In this document: in pieces, positions 1-7,032 of the stretch
How positions within the stretch are numbered: the first letter of the stretch is position 1
Layout of the letters: each line of letters starts with the position of its first letter
DNA from: Hyphomicrobium sp.
GTDB taxonomy: Bacteria > Pseudomonadota > Alphaproteobacteria > Rhizobiales > Hyphomicrobiaceae
Assembly (NCBI GenBank): GCA_030609245.1
Contig: JAUWCP010000086.1
Coordinates: 1 to 9,367, forward strand
DNA: 9,367 bases
Direction: 5' to 3'
The notes under the pieces: model-generated
Database searches by the model: none
Seen by the model: only the letters and a program-made list of their open reading frames with translations
What the model was told of the DNA's origin: nothing
Program-made: the position numbers and the translations under genes

Positions 1-257
1 TCTGCCTTGAATTCTCCCAGGTGCAGGTGCCGATCCTCGACCGGCTCTATGATTTCCATTCGTTCGAGGTAATCCCACGTCTGGGCCAACTCACCGCAGG
101 TGATGGGGAACCCTACCGGTATCTCGTTGAGAGTATCCGCAAGTTCCCTGCACAGGAACGCTTCGCCGCGATGATCCGCGAAGCCGGATTTGCGCGCGTC
201 AGCTACCGTAATTTGACCGGTGGCATTGCCGCCATCCATTCGGGTTGGAAGATATAA
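1..257 (+). CDS. ubiE: UbiE, ubiquinone/menaquinone C-methyltransferase (C-terminal part)
   Basis: This is the 3' end of a gene that starts before the window. The frame is open from base 3 and ends at TAA 255-257, giving 84 residues. UbiE is a SAM-dependent methyltransferase that adds the ring C-methyl group during ubiquinone (and, where present, menaquinone) synthesis in the cytoplasm. The visible part matches the conserved UbiE tail: an LEFS segment at the left edge, then LDRLYD, VIPRLG, the YRYLVESIRKFP block, an AGF segment and the closing GGIAAIHSGWK. The SAM-binding half lies outside the window. A GTG at 21 is internal and is not a start. In many alphaproteobacteria ubiB follows directly, but here the next gene is convergent. 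The identification is strong; only the N-terminal part is unseen. Confidence 0.93.
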   Translation, partial: CLEFSQVQVPILDRLYDFHSFEVIPRLGQLTAGDGEPYRYLVESIRKFPAQERFAAMIREAGFARVSYRNLTGGIAAIHSGWKI

Positions 258-321
258 CGCCGCACCGAAAACACGACGGCACTGAGATCGTGGCTCGCAT
301 CATTCTTCCGCCCCGCGTGCC

Positions 322-477
322 TTAGAGCAAGATCGTTCTTGATGGAATCACTCAGCCTTCGCCCGGGAGGTCTCCAACAGATAAGTGAATCTTACTCTAA
401 ATCAAAAGTGTAGAGATGTGATTCACGTTTCACTTGGAACGCCTCAAGTGCGTCCAAGTGAAACGATCAGGCTCTAG
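322..477. repeat. Palindromic intergenic element with TAGAGC ends and nested hairpins
   Basis: A 156-bp block whose ends form an imperfect inverted repeat: TTAGAGCAAGATC at 322-334 and, at 465-477, the complement of CTAGAGCCTGATC (10 of 13 match). Inside are two adjoining palindromes. The first pairs GTGAATC (385-391) with GATTCAC (420-426), and further in CTCTA (395-399) with TAGAG (411-415). The second has perfect 13-base arms at 426-438 and 453-465. The layout resembles short non-coding palindromic elements (RIME- or MITE-like) common between genes in Hyphomicrobiales. That assignment rests on resemblance, as no second copy lies in this window. It sits between the convergent ubiE and small unknown gene, and its right end contains the latter's stop codon. 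Confidence 0.6.
426..465. terminator. Strong hairpin between convergent genes, possible bidirectional transcription stop
   Basis: Arms CGTTTCACTTGGA (426-438) and TCCAAGTGAAACG (453-465) are perfect complements. Beyond one bulged A at 439, the bases 440-442 pair with 450-452, leaving a 7-base loop. It lies 8 bases beyond the stop of the minus-strand small gene and about 170 bases after ubiE, a sensible place for a terminator. No T-run follows on either strand, so it is not a typical rho-independent terminator. It may act only as an RNA 3'-end stabiliser, or be just part of the repeat element. Confidence 0.35.
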
Positions 478-938
478 CGACGGTAGGGTAGGAACCTGCG
501 CTTGCGAAGCTCGGTGCCATCGTCGACCAGCGAAGGCGCTTCATCAACAGGGCCGCGTGTCTCGCGCCAAAGGTAACCGTTGGCAAGCGTGACAATTGTT
601 TCTGTTGATCGTTGCATACCGGTGAGGCGACTGATCCAGTCGTGTTGCACGACATTGCCGTTGGCAATGGCCTCCACGAAGGGAAGGAAGAGGTCCAAGG
701 AGGGCGTGGCCCGGCCCTCATAGGTCTCGCCGGCAATTGCCAGATCATATTTCTGATTGTTGTGGAGGATGAGTTCAAACGGGCAGCCTGCCGCAATGAA
801 GGGCGTCACTGCGAACTTGAAGTAGTCTGCGGTTTCATCCTGCTGCATACGTGCAGCGTCCGCGATCGAAGGCGCCCAATAGAGAAGGGTCATGATCGTC
901 GTTTGCAATTGGGAGCGAAAGACGTCGTCGGGTTTCAT
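474..938 (-). CDS. Small conserved-looking protein of unknown function (154 residues)
   Basis: I do not recognise this protein. From ATG 938 it has 154 residues, with no signal peptide or membrane segment, and is probably cytosolic. Visible parts are an N-terminal helix-like stretch with TLLYWAPSIADAAR (about 17-30), a YFKFAVTPFIAAGCPFEL segment (39-56) with the only cysteine, LAIAGETYEG (67-76), a leucine-rich LDLFLPFVEAIANG (81-94), and IVTLANGYLWRETRGPVD (115-132), ending in a basic tail. The protein-like composition favours this strand over the overlapping plus-strand reading at 612-1166. The start is uncertain. The frame stays open to a GTG at 1118 (214 residues), with other ATGs at 992 and 893, and none has a good ribosome site. 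The residues upstream of 938 (H-, C- and R-rich) look non-coding. It lies downstream of yejF on the same strand and could be read from the same transcript. Its TAG stop falls inside the palindromic element. Confidence 0.55.
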   Translation of the reverse strand: MKPDDVFRSQLQTTIMTLLYWAPSIADAARMQQDETADYFKFAVTPFIAAGCPFELILHNNQKYDLAIAGETYEGRATPSLDLFLPFVEAIANGNVVQHDWISRLTGMQRSTETIVTLANGYLWRETRGPVDEAPSLVDDGTELRKRRFLPYRR

Positions 939-1172
939 GCTGGTGCGGTGATGTGTGTGGCCACAAATACGATGACGCAAACGATGAGACATGCAAGCGG
1001 AATGTCGGCTGACTTTTGTGTCAATTTTTTGCGCAAGCTCCTCGTTCACCGGGATCTGTTGCTGCAACGTGTACTGCTCGCCATGAGCGTTTCTTGCCGC
1101 CGGCAGTGCAGACTTCACCTGGAATTGGCCGTCACGATAATCTCGTCAGACTGCGCGCGAGCCTAATCGATC
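939..1172. other. Gap between yejF and the small unknown gene; no convincing gene
   Basis: This stretch lies downstream of the yejF stop (1173-1175). On the minus strand the frame of the small gene is open from a GTG at 1118, but the translated stretch is rich in His, Arg and Cys and does not look like a protein. A TTGACA hexamer on the minus strand (1024-1019) resembles a -35 box but has no matching -10 at normal spacing. No rho-independent terminator for yejF was seen. The region may be a long leader or decayed DNA. Confidence 0.4.
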
Positions 1173-2804
1173 TTAGCTGGCGATTGCGCCTTGGCGGGCT
1201 ACGCTCAAGTCGAAGGCGGCGGCCATTAGCGTACGCGTGTACTCTTCTTTCGGGTTTGAGAAAATCTCTTTGGCAGGCCCTTCCTCAACCACCTTGCCGG
1301 CTCGCATCACGATCACGTAGTTGCACAGCGCCCTGATCACCTTGAGATCGTGGCTGATGAACAGGTAGGCGAGGTCGCGCTTTTTCTGTAGGTCGCGCAA
1401 GAGGTCGACGATTTGCGCTTGAACCGACATGTCAAGCGCACTCGTTGGCTCATCGAGCATAATGAACTTCGGCTTCAGCACCATGGCGCGCGCAATAGCG
1501 ATGCGCTGGCGCTGGCCGCCGGAGAACTCATGCGGGTAGCGGTCCTGAGCGCCTGGGTCGAGCCCAACTTCTTTGAGTGCAGCGCTGACCCGTGTGCGCC
1601 GCGCTGCGTAGTCGAGTTCCGGGTTCTGGATGAGCAGCCCTTCCTCGATAATCTGTCCCACAGAAAGTCGCGGCGATAGCGAGCCATATGGGTCCTGGAA
1701 GACGATCTGCATATCCTTGCGCAACGGCCGCATCTGGCGCGTGGTGAGTGCGTCGATGCGGTCGCCCACATACGCGATCTGCCCCGTCGAGGAGATGAGT
1801 CTGAGGATCGCAAGACCGAGTGTGGTCTTGCCCGATCCTGACTCGCCTACGACGCCGAGCGTCTGTCCGGCTCTGAGCTTGAGGGAAAGGCCGTCGACCG
1901 CTTTCACGTAGTCGACAGTGCGGCGCAGCGCACCCTTCTTGATTGGGAACCAGACCTTGAGATCATCTGTTTCAACGACGACAGGAGCGGTGTCGTTGGC
2001 CGCGGGCGGCATACCTTTGGGCTCGGCAGCGAGCAGATGTTGCGTGTAGGCGTCGCGCGGTGCGGTGAAGATCTCTTCGGTTTGACCCTCTTCGACGATC
2101 TTGCCGCCCTGCATGATGTAAACCCGATTTGCCATCTTGCGCACGATTCCAAGGTCGTGCGTGATGAGCAGCATCGCCATGCCCATCTCGTGCTGAAGCT
2201 GTTGCAAGAGCTCCAGGATTTGCGCCTGGATGGTGACGTCTAGGGCGGTCGTCGGTTCGTCGGCAATAAGCATATCGGGCTCGTTGGCAAGCGCCATGGC
2301 GATCATGACACGCTGGCGTTGCCCACCGGAAAGCTGGTGCGGGAAGGCGCCAAGACGCTTTTCGGGATCGTGAATGCCGACTTTTTGCAATAGCTCCAAC
2401 ACGCGGGTGTGTGCAGCGGCATTATCCATGCCGCGGTGTATCTTGAGGACCTCACCTACCTGCTTCTCAATGGAGTGCAGCGGGTTGAGTGATGTCATCG
2501 GCTCCTGGAAGATCATGGAAATCCTGTCACCGCGGATTTCTTGCATCTCGGATTCAGGCTTGTGAAGCAGATCGTTGCCCTCAAACCAGATCTCGCCGGA
2601 GGGGTGCGACGCTGCCGGGTAGGGCAGGAGCTTTAAGATCGAGAGTGCGGAGACGGTCTTGCCGGAACCCGACTCGCCAACAAGAGCCACCGTCTCACCT
2701 TTGCGGACGCTGAAAGACACGCGATCGACGGCAAGCAGCTTATCCTTACCGGCTCCGAAGCACACCGAGAGGTTTCTGACATCGAGGAGCGTCTCTTTGC
2801 CCAT
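1173..2804 (-). CDS. yejF: YejF, peptide ABC importer ATPase with two fused nucleotide-binding domains
   Basis: YejF hydrolyses ATP at the cytoplasmic face to drive import through YejB/YejE. The 543 residues hold two complete ABC domains. Domain 1 has Walker A GESGSGKT (43-50), Q-loop Q100, signature LSGGQRQR (158-165), Walker B ending ADEP (181-184) and switch H216. Domain 2 has Walker A GESGSGKT (320-327), Q370, signature FSGGQRQR (427-434), Walker B ending DEP (451-453) and H485. All key residues are present in both halves, so both sites should work. The fused two-domain form and this length are typical of YejF; most dipeptide importers use two separate ATPases. ATG 2804 shares one base with the yejE stop (TAATG) and has GGAGG (2819-2815) 10 bases upstream, which supports this start. 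It is the last yej gene. The closest alternatives are other Dpp/Opp-type fused ATPases such as GsiA, but the neighbours settle it. Confidence 0.96.
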   Translation of the reverse strand: MGKETLLDVRNLSVCFGAGKDKLLAVDRVSFSVRKGETVALVGESGSGKTVSALSILKLLPYPAASHPSGEIWFEGNDLLHKPESEMQEIRGDRISMIFQEPMTSLNPLHSIEKQVGEVLKIHRGMDNAAAHTRVLELLQKVGIHDPEKRLGAFPHQLSGGQRQRVMIAMALANEPDMLIADEPTTALDVTIQAQILELLQQLQHEMGMAMLLITHDLGIVRKMANRVYIMQGGKIVEEGQTEEIFTAPRDAYTQHLLAAEPKGMPPAANDTAPVVVETDDLKVWFPIKKGALRRTVDYVKAVDGLSLKLRAGQTLGVVGESGSGKTTLGLAILRLISSTGQIAYVGDRIDALTTRQMRPLRKDMQIVFQDPYGSLSPRLSVGQIIEEGLLIQNPELDYAARRTRVSAALKEVGLDPGAQDRYPHEFSGGQRQRIAIARAMVLKPKFIMLDEPTSALDMSVQAQIVDLLRDLQKKRDLAYLFISHDLKVIRALCNYVIVMRAGKVVEEGPAKEIFSNPKEEYTRTLMAAAFDLSVARQGAIAS

Positions 2805-4048
2805 TACGACGTGGCCTCCGAGCTAAAAGTCTTGCGCGGGTCGAGGGCGTCGCGCACCGCCTCGCCGATGAAGATAAGCAACGACAACATGATGGCGACG
2901 GAGAAGAATCCGGCAAGGCCGAGCCAGGGCGCTTCCAGGTGCCGCTTACCTTGCAACAGAAGCTCACCCAACGAGGCGGACCCAGGCGGTAGCCCTAACC
3001 CAAGAAAGTCGAGCGCCGTCAACGCCGCGATGGCTCCAGAAAGTTGGAAGGGCAGGAAGGTGAGGGTTGCCACCATCGCGTTTGGGAGCATGTGCTTCCA
3101 CATGATCTTCACGTGTGACAGGCCGAGCGCGCGCGCCGCATTGATGTATTCGAAGTTGCGGGCGCGTAGGAACTCGGCGCGCACCACGCCAACGAGGTTG
3201 ACCCAATAGAAGATCAGAAGCACGCCGAGCAGCGTCCAGAAGCCCGGCACCAGAACCGACGAGATGATGATGAGCACGAATAGAGACGGGATCGAAGACC
3301 AGATCTCCAGAATGCGCTGGAAGATAAGGTCGGTGCGCCCGCCGAAATAGCCTTGCACCGCGCCGGCTGCCACGCCAATTGCCGAAGACAGAATGGTCAG
3401 CAGCAAGCCGAACAGCACCGATAAGCGAAAGCCGTAGATGACGCGCGCGACAACATCGCGCCCCTGACTATCGAGTCCCAGCCAGTTGCGGTTGCCGATC
3501 GCCTCGTAGCGGGCGATCTGTTCAGGGAGGGCGTCGCAAAGCGGGGCGCTGGAGGCCCATGGCGGCGGGGCAGGGTAGCCCAGGCACAAGTCGTCCAAGC
3601 CTTCGCGGCCCGGATAGTCCTTGTTGATGGTGTCGTAGTAATAGCTGATGGGCGGCCACAGGGCCCAGCCGTTATCTTTGATCTCGGCGAGGATCACCGG
3701 GTCCTTGTAGTCGGTGATGGCGAGAAAGCCGTCAAATTTTGATTCTGGATAGTCGACGAAAACGGGGAACAGGATCTCGCCCTTGTAGCTCACAATGATC
3801 GGGCGGTCGTTGGCGATGAACTCGCCGAACAGCGACAAGACGAATAGGATGGAAAAGATAATAAGGCTCCAGTAGCCGCGTTTGTTGGCCTTAAGATTTG
3901 CCAGCCGGCGCAGGTTGATGGGCGTTAGCTCAAAGCGCCCGCGCAATCCCGTCCAGCGCACGAGCCAGGACGGTGGTCCCCTTTCCTCCGGCTCGTCAGG
4001 CGGCGGCTGCGACTGCGGCAGCGGTGTTTCGAGTTCGCGCAGGTCCAC
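2804..4048 (-). CDS. yejE: YejE, peptide ABC importer permease
   Basis: This is one of the two inner-membrane subunits of the importer. Numbering is from GTG 4048 (414 residues). A proline- and acid-rich cytosolic tail (about 8-28) precedes TM1 (about 60-80). A long periplasmic loop follows (about 81-195) with two cysteines (155 and 171). The permease domain comes next, with about five helices between 207 and 398. The ATPase-docking EAA-type motif runs from about 292 to 322 (INAARALG...HMLPN). The large loop after TM1 is a YejE family trait. The GTG start is preferred because GGGAGG (4063-4058) lies 9 bases upstream and the gene then begins 4 bases after the yejB stop. A TTG at 4072 (422 residues) also has AGGA 6 bases upstream and would overlap yejB by 20 bases, so it cannot be excluded. 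The gene ends overlapping the yejF ATG by one base. Confidence 0.93.
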   Translation of the reverse strand: MDLRELETPLPQSQPPPDEPEERGPPSWLVRWTGLRGRFELTPINLRRLANLKANKRGYWSLIIFSILFVLSLFGEFIANDRPIIVSYKGEILFPVFVDYPESKFDGFLAITDYKDPVILAEIKDNGWALWPPISYYYDTINKDYPGREGLDDLCLGYPAPPPWASSAPLCDALPEQIARYEAIGNRNWLGLDSQGRDVVARVIYGFRLSVLFGLLLTILSSAIGVAAGAVQGYFGGRTDLIFQRILEIWSSIPSLFVLIIISSVLVPGFWTLLGVLLIFYWVNLVGVVRAEFLRARNFEYINAARALGLSHVKIMWKHMLPNAMVATLTFLPFQLSGAIAALTALDFLGLGLPPGSASLGELLLQGKRHLEAPWLGLAGFFSVAIMLSLLIFIGEAVRDALDPRKTFSSEATS

Positions 4049-4052
4049 CAGG

Positions 4053-5174
4053 TCAGACCTCCCGGCTCTCAAAGTCGATCCTGGGATCGACCAAGGTGTA
4101 GACGAAGTCGGAGACGAGGTTCACCGCGAGCCCCAAGAGCGAGAAGATCCACAGCGTCGCGAACACGACTGGATAGTCGCGCTTCTCGATCGATTCAAAG
4201 GAGAGAAGGCCGAGGCCGTCGAGCGAGAAGATGGTTTCGATCAGTAATGCGCCGGCAAAGAAGGCACTGATGAACGCGCCGGGAAAGCCGGCGATGATCA
4301 GAAGCATCGCGTTGCGGAACACGTGCCCATAGAGCACTTGGTTCTCTGTGAGCCCTTTGGCCCGCGCGGTCATCACGTACTGTTTTCTGATCTCGTCGAG
4401 GAACGTGTTCTTGGTGAGAAACGTCATGGTGGCAAATGATGTGACCGCCATGGCGATGAGCGGCAGCGTCAGGTGCCAGAAATAGTCGACGATCTTGCCG
4501 AGCGTCGATAGCTCATCCCAGTTGTCAGAGGTGAGCCCGCGTGAAGGGAACCACTGGAAGAATGAGCTGCCGGCGAAGAGGATCAGCAGAAGCACAGCAA
4601 AGAGGAAGCCAGGGATCGCGTAAGCGATTACGAGCACCCCACTCGTCCACGCGTCAAACGGCTGACCGTCATGCACCGCCTTGCGAATGCCAAGCGGAAT
4701 CGAGATGAGATACGTGAGCAGCATCATCCAGATCCCGAGCGAGATGGAGACGGGCAGTTTCTCCTTGATGAGCTGAAGCACGGACACGTCGCGGAAGTAG
4801 CTCGTGCCAAAATCAAAAGTGAGGTAGTTCTTCATCATGATGAAGAACCGCTCATAGGCCGGCTTGTCGAAGCCGAACTGCTTTTCCAGGGCCTTGATAA
4901 ACTCCGGGTCGAGGCCTTGCGCGCCCCGATACTTCGATGTCAAGGCGCCGGCGGCGCCTTGGCCCATTTGCGATTGCGCGCCCCCAGTTCCCAACGTGTC
5001 GCCGCCCCCGCCGCCAATACGAGAGACGATCGAGGAGTCATGCCCCGTCAACTGCGCAATGATGCGTTCGACTGGGCCGCCGGGCGCGAATTGAATGATG
5101 GTGAAGCTGATCAGCATGATGCCGAGCAGCGTCGGAATGATCAGCAACAGTCGTTTCAGAAGATAGGCGATCAT
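4053..5174 (-). CDS. yejB: YejB, peptide ABC importer permease
   Basis: This is the second inner-membrane subunit, forming the translocation channel with YejE. The 373 residues show TM1 (9-29), then the APGGP motif (30-34) typical of DppB/OppB-like permeases. A periplasmic segment with a glycine-rich stretch follows (about 54-79, including GGGGG at 54-58). Further helices lie near 142-164, 177-201, 232-253, 288-312 and 336-358. The EAA-type motif (about 260-288, DEIRKQYVMTARAKG then RNA) docks the ATPase, and the chain ends in the family-typical YTLVDPRIDFE. It closely follows the E. coli YejB sequence as I recall it, including the YRG-x-GLDPE segment (82-91) after the Gly-rich loop. ATG 5174 starts 13 bases after the yejA stop with no strong ribosome site, so translation probably depends on coupling to the upstream gene. 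Confidence 0.96.
   Translation of the reverse strand: MIAYLLKRLLLIIPTLLGIMLISFTIIQFAPGGPVERIIAQLTGHDSSIVSRIGGGGGDTLGTGGAQSQMGQGAAGALTSKYRGAQGLDPEFIKALEKQFGFDKPAYERFFIMMKNYLTFDFGTSYFRDVSVLQLIKEKLPVSISLGIWMMLLTYLISIPLGIRKAVHDGQPFDAWTSGVLVIAYAIPGFLFAVLLLILFAGSSFFQWFPSRGLTSDNWDELSTLGKIVDYFWHLTLPLIAMAVTSFATMTFLTKNTFLDEIRKQYVMTARAKGLTENQVLYGHVFRNAMLLIIAGFPGAFISAFFAGALLIETIFSLDGLGLLSFESIEKRDYPVVFATLWIFSLLGLAVNLVSDFVYTLVDPRIDFESREV
4058..4063 (-). promoter_or_regulatory. Ribosome binding site of yejE inside the end of yejB
   Basis: GGGAGG on the minus strand lies within the last codons of yejB, 9 bases before GTG 4048. It decides between the GTG and the upstream TTG start of yejE. Ribosomes ending yejB would sit over this site, which suggests translational coupling. 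Confidence 0.6.
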
Positions 5175-5187
5175 AGCAGCACGGATC

Positions 5188-7032
5188 TCACTTCTTTTTC
5201 AATTCCGCAGCCCTTGCAGGGTCAAACCACCAAGTCGTAATCACACCGCGGTCGTATTCGGGTTTGATAGACGGGCGCGAGAATTTGTTCCAGAAGGCGA
5301 GGTTATGTGACGCCTTATACCAGTGTGGCACCCAATAGTGTCCAGTACGCAGCACGCGATCGACGGCGCGGGTTGCGGTGACCAGCTCGTCGCGGGTTTT
5401 GGCCTCCACGACCTTGTCGATGAGGGCGTCGACGACAGGATTGCTTATCCCTGCCAAATTGAAGCTGCCGTCGATGCCGGCGGCCTCTGAGCCCCAAAAG
5501 CTCTTCAGTTCGACGCTGGGGGTCAGGTTCATGGTGTAGCGCTGGGTTGTTACGTCGAAGTCGAACGTCTTCATGCGCCGCTCATACTGTGCCGGGTCGA
5601 CGCGGCGCAGGGAGGCGTTGATGCCGATTTTCTTCAGGTTCTGGATGTAGGGATTGATGATGCGCTCAAAGCTTGGGGAAAAGGTCAGGATCTCTACGTC
5701 GAGAACTTTGCCCTCACGGGGGTCCTGGTAGTCCTTGAAGCCTGCGGCGTTCAGGAGTTCTTTGGCGCGTCGTAGGTTTTCGCGATTGCGGCCTGTGGCG
5801 TCTGTGACGGGCGGCAAATAGGGCTTACCAAAAACTTCCTGTGGAAGACGGTCGCGAAACGGTTCTAAGAGCTTCAGTTCCTCCGCGCTCGGCGGCCCGA
5901 CCGCCATCATGTCGGAGTTCTGGAAGAAGCTGTGGGTGCGGTCATAGAGCCCGAAGAACAGGTTCTTGTTCGACCACTCGAAGTCGAAAGCCAAACCGAG
6001 TGCTTCGCGCACGCGCGGGTCCTTGAATTTGCCGCGCCGGGTATTGATGAAGAAGCCTTGTGCGCCCGACGGGCTGTCGTCGGGAAGCGTTAGCCGAATG
6101 AGACGGCCATCCTTTACCGCAGGCACATTGTAACTGGTTGCCCAGTTGACGGAGGTGAACTCCTCGCGAAGGTCAAAAATGCCCGACAACAGTCCTTCAA
6201 GTTCCAAAGTGCGGTCGCGGTAGTATTCGTAACGTAGCTCATCAAAATTAAAGCGCCCGCGGTTTACGTTCAGATCCTTGGCCCAATAATCGGGGCGCCG
6301 CTTGTACGTGACATATGTGCCGGGTTTGAAGTCCGCGATCTTGTAGGGGCCGGACCCGAGAGGGCGATCGAGCGAAGTTTGTTTGAAGGGATGCTCCGTG
6401 TAGTAGGCCTTCGATAGCAAGGGCAATGTCGCCGCGATGAGTGGCAGGTCGCGTGTCAAGTCACCTTCGAATGTGTAGCGCACGGTGTGGGGATCGAGCG
6501 CCTCGGCCTTGGTCACGTCACGCAAGGGCAGGGCGAGGCTGGGGTGGCCCTTCTCCTTCAGTGTCTCGAATGAGAAAACGGCATCCTCGGCGGTCACCGG
6601 AGAGCCATCGGCAAACTTGGCTTCGGGGCGCATGTGGAAAACCACGGACTTGCCGTCGGGCGCTACTTCAGCGCTGCTTGCCACCAAGCCATAAATGGCG
6701 TCGGTCTCGTCGAACGCCCGTGTCATTAGACTGTCGAACAGAAGTCCCAGTCCCTGTGCCGGATCGCCCTTCAAGATAAAGTTGTTGAAGCTGTCGAAGG
6801 TGATGCGTCCAGCCGCGCCGATCATCGACAGGCGGCCGCCTTTCGGCGCATCAGGGTTCACGTAGTCGAAGTGGGAAAAGCCGGGTGGATACTTCAAAAC
6901 GCCGAAGGCAGAAAGGCCATGACGAGGTTCTGCCAAAACCGGCGCGGCTGCCACCAATAGTGCGGCCAGCGCCAGCACGAACGCCCCGGTCTTTGTGAAT
7001 AGGCCGTGTCTTGGGTGGCTTCCCGCCATCAT
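5188..7032 (-). CDS. yejA: YejA-type periplasmic peptide-binding protein, second copy
   Basis: This exported ligand-binding subunit (solute-binding family 5) delivers substrate to YejB/YejE. The 614 residues begin with a Sec signal peptide: a basic start, a hydrophobic core at about 17-29, and likely cleavage after VLA (34). The mature protein starts near the YejA hallmark HGLSAFG, followed by FDYVNPDAPKGG (55-66). The family 5 signature region is seen at about 129-160 (RPEAKFADGSP, then AEDAVFSFETLK). Other shared blocks are PLGSGPYKI, DPRVREALGLAFDFEWSNK, DRTHSFFQNS and, near the end, YWVPHWYK. There is no cysteine. ATG 7032 overlaps the TGA of the first copy (ATGA), and a second ATG follows at 7029, so the exact start is off by at most one residue. 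It is paralogous to the preceding gene but shorter, lacking that protein's N-terminal linker and Cys-containing insert. Two adjacent yejA genes are also known in Brucella and Sinorhizobium. The substrate is unknown. Confidence 0.93.
   Translation of the reverse strand: MMAGSHPRHGLFTKTGAFVLALAALLVAAAPVLAEPRHGLSAFGVLKYPPGFSHFDYVNPDAPKGGRLSMIGAAGRITFDSFNNFILKGDPAQGLGLLFDSLMTRAFDETDAIYGLVASSAEVAPDGKSVVFHMRPEAKFADGSPVTAEDAVFSFETLKEKGHPSLALPLRDVTKAEALDPHTVRYTFEGDLTRDLPLIAATLPLLSKAYYTEHPFKQTSLDRPLGSGPYKIADFKPGTYVTYKRRPDYWAKDLNVNRGRFNFDELRYEYYRDRTLELEGLLSGIFDLREEFTSVNWATSYNVPAVKDGRLIRLTLPDDSPSGAQGFFINTRRGKFKDPRVREALGLAFDFEWSNKNLFFGLYDRTHSFFQNSDMMAVGPPSAEELKLLEPFRDRLPQEVFGKPYLPPVTDATGRNRENLRRAKELLNAAGFKDYQDPREGKVLDVEILTFSPSFERIINPYIQNLKKIGINASLRRVDPAQYERRMKTFDFDVTTQRYTMNLTPSVELKSFWGSEAAGIDGSFNLAGISNPVVDALIDKVVEAKTRDELVTATRAVDRVLRTGHYWVPHWYKASHNLAFWNKFSRPSIKPEYDRGVITTWWFDPARAAELKKK

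Noticed and set aside
996..1024. TTGACA-based promoter on the minus strand for the small unknown gene
   Set aside because: The -35 hexamer is perfect, but the bases 17 bp further on (TCCGCT) do not resemble a -10 box, and shifting the spacing by a base or two does not help.
612..1166. Plus-strand open frame of 184 residues opposite the small unknown gene
   Set aside because: Its translation lacks recognisable blocks and is rich in Cys, Arg and His, whereas the minus-strand reading over 474-938 looks like a real protein.
2811..3209. Plus-strand open frame of 132 residues
   Set aside because: It is antisense to the permease core of yejE, with no ribosome site or recognisable domain.
4671..5240. 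Plus-strand open frame of 189 residues
   Set aside because: It lies opposite yejB and the end of the second yejA, both strongly identified, and has no protein-like features.
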